Notes: generated from the letters alone by a model not told the origin. A stretch of 5,735 nt of DNA from JACPFJ01 sp041738275 (GCA_041738275.1 JBGSQD010000112.1:1-5735), one strand, 5' to 3'; shown: positions 1 to 5,735, counted from the stretch's first letter. Program-made: numbers and translations.

Positions 1-1
1 G

Positions 2-112
2 CAGTTGGGAATTGCAGAGAGAATCGCACTGATTGCCAAGAGAGCTTACAGAAAAATGTTACCCGTTTTGAACCCGGCAGATGCTCTCAAATTACTGCCG
101 GCAATAGGATAA
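2..112 (+). CDS. Possible 3' end of an unidentified gene (partial, enters from left edge)
   Basis: Plus-strand frame 2 is open from the window edge to a TAA at 110-112 and gives 36 residues. It begins QLGIAERIALIAKRAYRK and ends LKLLPAIG. The peptide looks protein-like: an amphipathic basic helix, then a Pro-containing hydrophobic tail. Four of its codons are AGA for Arg, which differs from the CGN preference of the neighbouring che genes and hints at a separate origin. It converges on the histidine kinase gene, and the two 3' ends overlap by about 21 bp. I do not recognise the family. It could be the tail of a mobile-element protein, which would fit the abnormal end of the kinase, but nothing visible proves that. 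A 36-codon open stretch can also arise by chance. The start lies outside the window. Confidence 0.35.
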   Translation, partial: QLGIAERIALIAKRAYRKMLPVLNPADALKLLPAIG

Positions 113-1822
113 CGGAATCCAACTGCCGTTTTTAGGATAAACATTGATAAATCCTTTATGCTGTTTGACAATCCCGTACACGATGGACAATCCCAGACCG
201 GTTCCCTTTCCCACCTCCTTGGTGGTGAAGAACGGGTCAAACACCCGTTTGCTGGTTGCTTCATCCATACCTTCCCCGGTATCGGAAAACGAGATTATGG
301 CATAGCGGCCTGGCTCGCCGTAACCATGTACCTTGACATAATCATCATCCATATTAACCATCTCTGTTTCTATGGACAGCAGGCCACCTTTGGGCATGGC
401 ATCCCGCGCATTGGTCGCCAGATTCATCAGGACCTGCTCGACCTGCCCTCTGTCGGCATTTACTGATAAAACATCCTGGCAGTTGGTCGCCTTGAGGTCG
501 ATATCCTCGCCGATGATGCGTTTCAGGAACTTTTCAGTTTCGGTGATGATTTTTCTCAGATCGCAGGGCTGTGGTTTGATATCCTGTTTCCTGCTGAAGG
601 TAAGCAGGCTTCTGGTCAGATTGGAGGCCCTGTCGGCAGCTGCAAGCACATGGGTAAGATTCTCTCTCTGGGGGGCGTCAGCAGCCAGGCTCATCTCGAT
701 GATTGTGCTGAAACCGATGATGGCCGTCAGGATATTATTGAAGTCATGTGCAATGCCACCCGCCAGCTGGCCGATCACCTCCATCTTTTGTGCCTGGAAG
801 AGCTGGTTTTCCAGCGCCTTTTGTTCAGTGATATCCCGGGCATAGTGTACGGAGCCGATCAACCTACCTGCCTGATCATGTAATGGTGAAACAATAACTA
901 TAAAACTGCCGCCGATGCGTGGTTCATTTATTTCAACCGAGTGCGGCAAGCCATCGGCCAGGAGCTGTTTATGGGGGCAGAAGGCGGGTGGCCCCCCGGC
1001 ACCGTGCACAGCGCCGTAACAGGTCACACCCTCGGCTTCGGACTGCGTCATCTTCAACTTGTCAGCCAAGGCCTTATTGGCCTTTACAATCCGAAATTCA
1101 GTATCAAGGATCATGATCGGATCGGTAATGGCGTCAAAGGTCCGTTCCCACTCCTCCTTGCCCTTGCGTATCTCTGCTTCCGCTTTTTTGCGTTCGAGGA
1201 TCTCCTCCGTAAGCGCAATAGTTCTTGCCGAAACCTTCTGTTCAAGTTGAGCGTTCAATGCATTCAGTTCCTTCTGTGCCTTGAGCAATTCCCCATTCTT
1301 CTGGATGGCAGTCTCGTATGACGAGAGCAGGAGATTGAGGATCTGGATGCGATCCGACTTAATGAAATACCTTTCGTTGTCCAGAACGATTTCAACACCG
1401 AGCTGGGTCTGCTCGACATCTTTGAGATTCTTGTTCGCGATTATGTACTGGATGCGCGAAAGTATATATTTCTCTTCGTATGGTTTTGTAAGGAAATTGT
1501 CCGCCCCGCATTCAAGCCCCATGACAACATCCCTCGGGTTTGAAAGAGACGTAAGAAGAATTACCGGGAGATGTTTTAACTTGTCATCCTGTTTGATCTC
1601 CCGGCAGAGCTGATAGCCATCCATCTCAGGCATGACGATATCTGTGATGACCATGGTCGGTGTTTGTGCCCTGATCAGTGAGAGCGCTTCGATACCGTTT
1701 CTGGCGACCGTCACGGCAAAATTGTGCCGCTCAAGGACATATTTCAGTTCTTCGGCCTGCGTCGGGCTGTCTTCCACAATCAGGATTTCAATTTTGTTGT
1801 TTTCTAGGCTGAAATCTTTCAT
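92..1822 (-). CDS. Receiver-PAS-histidine kinase with abnormal/truncated C-terminus
   Basis: Cytoplasmic two-component kinase of 576 residues with no membrane segments. Residues 10-130 are a receiver: acidic E17/D18, phospho-acceptor D61 in ITDIVMPEMDG, T91 and K113 in LTKPY. A coiled coil follows (about 165-225), then a PAS domain (about 222-335) with a Cys/His-rich loop (C268, H273, C282, H284). The HisKA domain carries the phospho-accepting H359 in GGIAHDFNN. The ATPase domain shows the N box NLATNARDA (468-476), DTGEGM (514-519), FDPFFTTK (528-535) and GKGTGLGLSIV (538-548). After INVYPKNGS the usual GTTFxIYLP strand is missing, and the protein ends WIPLSYCRQ. The start is the ATG at 1822, because AAAGGA lies 7 nt upstream; a TTG start nine codons further up is less likely. 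It lies 57 bp after cheB, in the same operon, and probably receives phosphate from CheA through its receiver. Family assignment is secure; activity with this C-terminus is uncertain. Confidence 0.9.
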   Translation of the reverse strand: MKDFSLENNKIEILIVEDSPTQAEELKYVLERHNFAVTVARNGIEALSLIRAQTPTMVITDIVMPEMDGYQLCREIKQDDKLKHLPVILLTSLSNPRDVVMGLECGADNFLTKPYEEKYILSRIQYIIANKNLKDVEQTQLGVEIVLDNERYFIKSDRIQILNLLLSSYETAIQKNGELLKAQKELNALNAQLEQKVSARTIALTEEILERKKAEAEIRKGKEEWERTFDAITDPIMILDTEFRIVKANKALADKLKMTQSEAEGVTCYGAVHGAGGPPAFCPHKQLLADGLPHSVEINEPRIGGSFIVIVSPLHDQAGRLIGSVHYARDITEQKALENQLFQAQKMEVIGQLAGGIAHDFNNILTAIIGFSTIIEMSLAADAPQRENLTHVLAAADRASNLTRSLLTFSRKQDIKPQPCDLRKIITETEKFLKRIIGEDIDLKATNCQDVLSVNADRGQVEQVLMNLATNARDAMPKGGLLSIETEMVNMDDDYVKVHGYGEPGRYAIISFSDTGEGMDEATSKRVFDPFFTTKEVGKGTGLGLSIVYGIVKQHKGFINVYPKNGSWIPLSYCRQ

Positions 1823-1829
1823 GCATAAT

Positions 1830-1835
1830 TCCTTT
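1830..1835 (-). promoter_or_regulatory. Ribosome binding site deciding the kinase start
   Basis: On the minus strand AAAGGA sits 7 nt before the ATG at 1820-1822. The upstream in-frame TTG at 1847-1849 has no comparable purine-rich site at the right distance, so the shorter 576-residue product is preferred. Confidence 0.7.
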
Positions 1836-1879
1836 CTCGAAAAAATCAAAGTTTCAGCAAAGTCGCCATACTTTATCTA

Positions 1880-2932
1880 TCAGCCCTGCCTTTTACACAC
1901 CACCCTCTTCAGTACATCTATAATGGCATCCGGCGGCAATATATAGGTAGCTGCATTGAGATGCTCCGCTGCACCCGGCATGCCGTACACGATGGAACTT
2001 TCCTTGTCCTGGGCAATGGTCACGGCACCTCGCTCTTTCATTATACGCAACTCCTTCGCACCGTCCTCCCCCATGCCGGTCAGTAGTATCCCTATTGACT
2101 TTCCTCCATATACATCGGCCACTGACTGGAAGAGATGGGACACCGAGGGGCAATGACCGTTGCTGCTGTTGCCTTTTCTGAGCGTTATACGCCCTTCCTT
2201 TTCCACCACCAGATCAAATCCATCCGGTGCTACATAGGCACAACCTGAATGGAGAAGCTCACCATGTAGCGCAAGCCTGACGGAGATACCTGCAGATTGC
2301 CCCAGCCATTCGACAAATCCGGTGGTGAAACCCAGAGCCATATGTTGGACAATCAGAACCGGGGCGGGGAAATCCCTCGGCAGAGAGTCCAGAATCTGCT
2401 GGATAACAATCGGCCCTCCCGTGGAGGCACCTATCGCTACAACTCTTATTTCCGGTGTTTCAATCCTGGTTGCTTTCTCCGGGAGTATATGGGATTTGTC
2501 TTCCCGTACAAAGCGGGGCCACCTCCTGACAACCGGCACCCCTGACATGGCCTTAATGTTTAAAATCAGTTCCTTTACGGTTTTTTCGTGATCCGGATGT
2601 CCAATCCCGGCTGGCCGGACCACGAAGGAAACTGCGCCCGCCTCCACAGCGCGGAATGTCATCGACACTTCCCGTGGGTCAATGATGCCCGAGACGATTA
2701 TAATCGGAACAGGGGTTGTTTCCATGATGATGCGGGTAGCCTCAAAACCATCCATTTTCGGCATGTGCACATCCATGGTAACCACATCGGGTTTCAGCGT
2801 CTTTACCGCTTCCACGGCCTCCACTCCGTCGCAGGCTGTCCCGATCACCCGTATATCAGGGTAGGAGTTCAAAATGTGAGTAATGAATTCCCTGACAATG
2901 GGTAAATCGTCTACAACCAGCACCTTGATCAC
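1880..2932 (-). CDS. cheB: CheB protein-glutamate methylesterase/glutamine deamidase
   Basis: Removes methyl groups from receptor glutamates (and deamidates glutamines) to adapt MCP signalling, under control of CheA phosphorylation. It has 350 residues, the usual CheB length. The N-terminal receiver (about 2-120) has D8/D9, phospho-acceptor D54 in VTMDVHMPKMDG and S81. The normally invariant receiver Lys is replaced by R106 (FVVRPAG, where FVxKP is usual). A linker (about 125-162) leads to the methylesterase domain, which keeps the catalytic triad: S170 in GASTGG, H197 in VQHM, and D290 in TGMGEDGA. The start is GTG at 2930-2932, preceded by GGGAGG with a short 4-nt spacer. It lies between cheA and the receiver-PAS kinase, all on the minus strand, in a Wsp-like order where it takes the WspF position. 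The demethylated target is probably the MCP whose end is at 5580-5735. Confidence 0.96.
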   Translation of the reverse strand: MIKVLVVDDLPIVREFITHILNSYPDIRVIGTACDGVEAVEAVKTLKPDVVTMDVHMPKMDGFEATRIIMETTPVPIIIVSGIIDPREVSMTFRAVEAGAVSFVVRPAGIGHPDHEKTVKELILNIKAMSGVPVVRRWPRFVREDKSHILPEKATRIETPEIRVVAIGASTGGPIVIQQILDSLPRDFPAPVLIVQHMALGFTTGFVEWLGQSAGISVRLALHGELLHSGCAYVAPDGFDLVVEKEGRITLRKGNSSNGHCPSVSHLFQSVADVYGGKSIGILLTGMGEDGAKELRIMKERGAVTIAQDKESSIVYGMPGAAEHLNAATYILPPDAIIDVLKRVVCKRQG

Positions 2933-2936
2933 GTCG

Positions 2937-2942
2937 CCTCCC
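2937..2942 (-). promoter_or_regulatory. Ribosome binding site for GTG-initiated cheB
   Basis: The minus strand reads GGGAGG, four bases (CGAC) before the GTG at 2930-2932. The core is strong but the spacing is slightly short. It supports GTG as the start, and the receiver's first strand begins immediately (IKVLVVDD), leaving no room for a later start. Confidence 0.65.
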
Positions 2943-2969
2943 AGTCTTCAGGTAAATCAATCGGGGCGT

Positions 2970-3008
2970 GGGCATCCTGCCCGTGTTTCGAGCGGCTTCA
3001 TGCTCGAA
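2970..3008 (-). other. Two adjacent stem-loops in the cheA-cheB gap
   Basis: Two perfect inverted repeats lie in tandem. TTCGAGC (2987-2993) pairs with GCTCGAA (3002-3008) across an 8-nt loop, and GGGCA (2970-2974) pairs with TGCCC (2978-2982) across 3 nt. In the mRNA they fall between the cheA stop and the cheB ribosome binding site. No run of U follows, so they do not form a typical intrinsic terminator. They could set relative expression by partial attenuation or mRNA processing; that is inference. The surrounding gap (2933-3095) shows no convincing gene. Confidence 0.4.
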
Positions 3009-3055
3009 TAGCAGTTTTAATTCCGAAGCCTGTTCAAGCAATAAACCAGCTTGTA

Positions 3056-3074
3056 TAGGCAGGCTGGAAGCCTA
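3056..3074. repeat. Short palindromic motif downstream of cheA
   Basis: The stretch contains TAGGC (3056-3060) matched by GCCTA (3070-3074), and a nested alternative AGGCT/AGCCT (3061-3065 and 3069-3073) around GGA. It begins 21 bp after the cheA stop codon. Its compact form (AGGCTGGAAGCCT) resembles small interspersed palindromic repeats. Only one copy is visible here, so repeat status is unproven. Confidence 0.3.
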
Positions 3075-3095
3075 CCCTCCAAAATTCAACCTCTT

Positions 3096-5480
3096 TTATA
3101 CAAACCTCTTGATAACTTCCAAAAGATTGCTCTGATCAAAATTGCTCTTTACGATATAGGCGTTTGCCCCTGCATCGATCCCCCGTTCCCGGTCTTCCCG
3201 CGATCCCAGGGCGGTCACCAGCACCACCGGCAGTTCTGCAAGCCTCTTATCGGCGCGGATCCGCGCAGTAAGGTCAAAACCGTTCATCCTCGGCATCTCA
3301 ACATCAGACACCACAATGTCGAATTCAGTACTTTTCAGCTTGGTGATGGCATCGAGTCCGTCAACCGCGGTAAGCACGTCATAGCCCGCCGATCCGAGGA
3401 TGTTCTGAAGAAGCGTCCTGGTGGTAATGGAATCCTCCACAACCAGCACGGACCGTCTCTGTTCCATGATCTGCTGCGTTTCAGCCGTGGCCGCAGATGC
3501 GGAAAACTTCACAGCGGATTTCAGCAGGTCAGGGACATTGAGTATCGGAACAACCTTACCGCTCCCGGTGATCGTAACACCTGCCACGTTGCGCACTCTG
3601 GAAAGCTGGCGGCCGAGGCTCTTGAGCAGTACCTCCTGTTCGCCCAGAACCTCATCCACGAGAAAGGCGATTCTTGTACCGGCAGCGGTCAGAACCACTA
3701 GCTGGATCATTTCAGAGGAGGTCGCAGCTGTTTTTAGCGGAGTGATCCCCAGGACATCCGCAAGCCGGGCCAGGGAGACGGCCTCACCATCTAAATGGAC
3801 CGTCTCCCGGTTTTCAACGGTTTTGATATCTTCCCGTTCCAGGCGCACCGTTCGTTCCACATGCCTCGTGGGAATGACGAAGGCCTGTTCGCCCAACCGG
3901 ACAAGAACGCCGTGGAAGGTGGCGACCGTCAGCGGCAGGACGATGCAAAAGCTGGTGCCGGTCTCAGGAGACGTTTCCAGGGAAACCGTTCCGCCAAGCT
4001 TTTCCACCTTTTCGCGGACTATGGCAAGACCGAGTCCCCGGCCGGACAGTTCAGTGATGATCGGGCTGGTGGTGATTCCCGATTGAAAGACGTACGGCAG
4101 CAGTTCCTGATCGGAGAGTTCCTCCACACTTTGCCGGGTATGGCCACCGGACTTCAGCAATGCGGTTCTGACCCTGTCAAGGGCAATACCGGCTCCGTCA
4201 TCGGCAATTACGACCTCCACCAGATTGTCACTGGGAGACACTCCAACAGTAATCACCCCGCGACGCGGCTTATTTTTCCCAATCCGCTCCTCTGGACTCT
4301 CGATGCCGTGATCGATGGAGTTCCGTATCAGATGCACAAAAGGATCTTTCAACTCCTCCAGGATGCGTCGGTCAATCTCGATCTCCTCTCCGCGAATCAC
4401 CAGGTCCGTCTCCTTGCCGTTATCACGGGAAAGCTCCCGCACGATCTTGGGAAGGATCTCCAGCAGGGATGAAAAGGGGAACATCAGGACCTTCTTCATA
4501 TCCGCGAGCAGATCGTTCACCATACCGTCCAGAGTCCGGCTGTCATGCTTGGCTGATTTTAGTTCCGAGGCGCATCTGCCCTCCATCTTTTTTATGAAAT
4601 CCCTGTTCCATTCCAGGAACTCAGCAATCTTCAGCATCTCACGCCCTGTCTCGGCGGCATTGATCCCATTTGCTCCTGTTTTCACGTTACCGCAGGTTGA
4701 CTTGATCTGTTGCATAACCGGGAGAACCCTTACCCACTCTTTTTCCCATGCATGGAAGGCCGCTTTCGACTCTTTCGCATGTTCAATCCGCTGGGCAGCC
4801 GATAACTTTGCGAAGAGCATCTCCTCCGACTGCAGGAGCACTGACAACAGTTTTGTCGTGGAGACCCTTACGGTTTCAGTCATTGCGGCACTAACCGGTG
4901 ATACTTCACGAAACGGAGAATCGGGGAAAGGGGGAAGCGGAGAGGCCTCCTGAATCGGGGAGCCGGGGAATGGGGGAGTGGGGGAGGCACCCTGAACCGG
5001 GGAACCGGGGAAGCGGGGAATGGGGGAAAGGTCTTCCCCGTTTCTCCCCTTCTCCGTTTCTCCGGTTCCGCCTTTCCCCGCTTCCTCAAGTCGCCTGACA
5101 AGCTCATCAAGCACTGTTTTATCCCCGGCGCCAAGTTCTCCTTCGGCAGCGCTAAGGAATCGGCCGAGATGATCAGCCGACTGCTGCATGAGATCGAACA
5201 GGTCCGGAGAGACTTTGACTTCATGCCGCTTCATCGCTGAAAAAACCCCCTCCATTGCCTGGCAAATCGCCTCGACATTCACCAAGTTGACGGAACGGGC
5301 CGCACCTTTCAGGCTGTGCGACTCCCGGTAAACCGACTCCAGGATCATTGCCTGTTGCTCCGCAGCCTCTGCTTTCTCCAGCTCAACCAGGCCGGAGGAG
5401 ATATTTCGCAGATGCTCGTCCGCTTCGACCCTGAAGGTGGCCAGGAGGTGCTTCATGAATGCCGCGTCTTTGTCTACCAT
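3096..5480 (-). CDS. cheA: Hybrid CheA histidine kinase with C-terminal receiver (WspE-like)
   Basis: Central soluble kinase of the chemosensory array, 794 residues. The HPt domain (about 5-130) has phospho-accepting H55 in RESHSLKGAAR. Residues 131-195 form a Gly- then Pro-rich linker encoded by repeat DNA, with three 14-residue units at 152-193 (SPxPxFPxSP core). No P2 CheY-binding domain is evident. A helical dimerization-like region (about 200-350) precedes the ATPase domain (about 355-515): N box HLIRNSIDHGIE with N387, DDGAGI (428-433) and GRGLGLAIV (480-488). A CheW-like coupling domain (about 515-655) follows. The receiver (about 676-794) has E682/D683, phospho-acceptor D726, T756 and K778, so all key residues are intact. 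The start is ATG with AAGGG 7 nt upstream. The receiver may be an internal phosphate sink or relay. Domain order matches WspE/FrzE-type hybrids; the partners are the MCP upstream and CheB downstream. Confidence 0.96.
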   Translation of the reverse strand: MVDKDAAFMKHLLATFRVEADEHLRNISSGLVELEKAEAAEQQAMILESVYRESHSLKGAARSVNLVNVEAICQAMEGVFSAMKRHEVKVSPDLFDLMQQSADHLGRFLSAAEGELGAGDKTVLDELVRRLEEAGKGGTGETEKGRNGEDLSPIPRFPGSPVQGASPTPPFPGSPIQEASPLPPFPDSPFREVSPVSAAMTETVRVSTTKLLSVLLQSEEMLFAKLSAAQRIEHAKESKAAFHAWEKEWVRVLPVMQQIKSTCGNVKTGANGINAAETGREMLKIAEFLEWNRDFIKKMEGRCASELKSAKHDSRTLDGMVNDLLADMKKVLMFPFSSLLEILPKIVRELSRDNGKETDLVIRGEEIEIDRRILEELKDPFVHLIRNSIDHGIESPEERIGKNKPRRGVITVGVSPSDNLVEVVIADDGAGIALDRVRTALLKSGGHTRQSVEELSDQELLPYVFQSGITTSPIITELSGRGLGLAIVREKVEKLGGTVSLETSPETGTSFCIVLPLTVATFHGVLVRLGEQAFVIPTRHVERTVRLEREDIKTVENRETVHLDGEAVSLARLADVLGITPLKTAATSSEMIQLVVLTAAGTRIAFLVDEVLGEQEVLLKSLGRQLSRVRNVAGVTITGSGKVVPILNVPDLLKSAVKFSASAATAETQQIMEQRRSVLVVEDSITTRTLLQNILGSAGYDVLTAVDGLDAITKLKSTEFDIVVSDVEMPRMNGFDLTARIRADKRLAELPVVLVTALGSREDRERGIDAGANAYIVKSNFDQSNLLEVIKRFV
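4902..5085. repeat. In-frame octamer repeat array with inverted arms inside cheA
   Basis: On the plus strand, 4912-5027 consists of 8-bp units of the type (A/G)NCGGGGA, e.g. ATCGGGGA (4954-4961) and ACCGGGGA (4996-5003, 5004-5011). They are grouped as four octamers plus a 10-bp spacer (GGCCTCCTGA at 4944, GGCACCCTGA at 4986), giving a 42-bp higher-order unit present three times (4902-4943, 4944-4985, 4986-5027) and encoding 14 residues each. The opposite arm, about 5034-5085, holds octamers of the inverted type (CCCCGTTT, CTCCGTTT). Bases 4994-5028 and 5034-5068 pair as inverted repeats at 28 of 35 positions without gaps, across a 5-nt spacer. The array encodes the linker between the HPt and kinase domains of CheA and keeps the frame. 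Confidence 0.9.
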
Positions 5481-5487
5481 ATAAATA

Positions 5488-5492
5488 CCCTT
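5488..5492 (-). promoter_or_regulatory. Ribosome binding site for cheA
   Basis: The minus strand reads AAGGG with a 7-nt spacer (TATTTAT) before the ATG at 5478-5480. It lies between the octamer array and the start codon, so structure in the array could affect its access. Confidence 0.65.
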
Positions 5493-5495
5493 GGA

Positions 5496-5579
5496 AACGG
5501 AGATTCGGGGAATCGGAGAAACGGTGAAAAATCGATTATTTTGATTTTCTCCGATTCCGTTTTTCCCCGTTTCCCCGTT
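5496..5579. repeat. Intergenic palindromic octamer array between mcp and cheA
   Basis: The left arm has four tandem octamers on the plus strand: AACGGAGA (5496), TTCGGGGA (5504), ATCGGAGA (5512) and AACGGTGA (5520). An A/T-rich centre follows (5528-5547). The right arm has the inverted type: TCTCCGAT (5548), a degenerate unit (5556), and TCCCCGTT twice (5564, 5572). The best-paired core is a perfect 13-bp inverted repeat, 5509-5521 with 5546-5558. The array abuts the mcp stop codon and ends 15 bp before the cheA start, filling nearly the whole 97-bp gap. It would fold in the transcript, but it has no terminal U-run, so a simple terminator is unlikely. Confidence 0.85.
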
Positions 5580-5735
5580 TCAGACTTTGTATCGCTCAAC
5601 CAGCCCTTTCAGCTTCTGTCCCAGATCATGCAACCCCTGCACGGTAAGCTCCACCTGTCTCATGCCGGTGACGTTCTGTTCGCTTGCCTGACGGATATTC
5701 TCCATTGCCAGGGCCACCTGATCCATGCCGGTCAA
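5580..5735 (-). CDS. Methyl-accepting chemotaxis protein, C-terminal fragment (cut by window edge)
   Basis: The last 51 codons of an MCP, ending with TGA at 5580-5582; the rest lies beyond the right edge. The peptide has the end of the cytoplasmic helical bundle: MDQVALAMENIRQASEQN, then a methylation-region-like stretch (MRQVELTVQGLHDLGQKL), and the ending LVERYKV. The Ala/Glu/Gln heptad pattern (AxxNIRQASEQN) is typical of the returning helix of MCP signalling domains. No CheR-docking pentapeptide (NWETF-like) is present at the C-terminus. The sensory domain is not visible, so the stimulus is unknown. Its place directly before cheA suggests it is the dedicated receptor of this operon. Confidence 0.9.
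   Translation of the reverse strand: MTGMDQVALAMENIRQASEQNVTGMRQVELTVQGLHDLGQKLKGLVERYKV

Noticed and set aside
1823..1849. TTG at 1849 as the start of the receiver-PAS kinase, adding nine residues
   Set aside because: The extra residues are not part of the receiver fold, and the AAAGGA site is correctly spaced for the ATG at 1822 instead; it would lie inside the longer frame.
2856..3041. A 61-codon minus-strand open frame spanning the cheA-cheB gap and the start of cheB
   Set aside because: It overlaps the well-supported cheB start in another frame, has no recognisable motif or ribosome binding site, and its sequence reads as intergenic DNA with the stem-loops described.
3051..4953. Several long plus-strand open frames opposite cheA (up to about 225 codons)
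   Set aside because: They are antisense shadows of a high-confidence CheA gene. Their peptides are rich in Arg, Ser and Pro and show no domain motifs.
4880..5224. A 114-codon minus-strand frame with Pro/Arg-rich repeats over the octamer array
   Set aside because: It is the octamer array read in an alternative frame inside cheA. The repeat makes a periodic peptide in any frame, so periodicity is no evidence of coding.
4902..5579. CRISPR array
   Set aside because: The repeats are 8-bp and 42-bp tandem units with near-identical spacers and inverted arms. There are no 23-50 bp direct repeats with unique spacers.
5496..5579. Intrinsic terminator ending mcp transcription
   Set aside because: The palindrome is strong, but no U-run follows the stem on the minus strand, and cheA starts 15 bp later with a good ribosome binding site, so read-through into cheA is more likely.

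Overview
The window looks like part of a chromosomal chemosensory operon from a Geobacter-like member of the Desulfuromonadia/Deltaproteobacteria. That placement is an inference. It rests on the protein style (a CheA fused to a receiver, a receiver-PAS-histidine kinase with a Cys/His-rich PAS loop, and an MCP ending in LVERYKV) and on moderate GC content; no search was run. All well-supported genes read on the minus strand, so transcription runs from high to low coordinates.

Layout in transcription order: the last 51 codons of a methyl-accepting chemotaxis protein (5580-5735); an intergenic palindromic array of 8-bp repeats (5496-5579); a hybrid CheA kinase with HPt, kinase, CheW and receiver domains (3096-5480), whose HPt-kinase linker is encoded by a second copy of the same octamer family (4902-5085); a 163-bp gap with several stem-loops; a CheB methylesterase with a GTG start (1880-2932); a 57-bp gap; and a receiver-PAS-histidine kinase (92-1822) that loses family similarity just before the last strand of its ATPase domain. 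The first ~112 bases hold what may be the 3' end of an unidentified convergent plus-strand gene, so the kinase end may be a rearrangement junction.

How the genes probably work together: the MCP controls autophosphorylation of CheA on its HPt histidine. CheA passes phosphate to its own receiver, to the receiver of CheB (adaptation by receptor demethylation) and to the receiver of the downstream kinase, which is the likely output or branch point. A hybrid CheA followed by CheB and a receiver-headed output protein resembles the Wsp-type (alternative cellular function) layout. Here the last gene is a receiver-PAS-histidine kinase rather than a receiver-diguanylate cyclase. No CheR, CheW or CheD is visible, and no operon promoter lies in the window. 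The most unusual content is the octamer repeat family, present both between genes and in frame inside cheA, and the abnormal 3' end of the last kinase.
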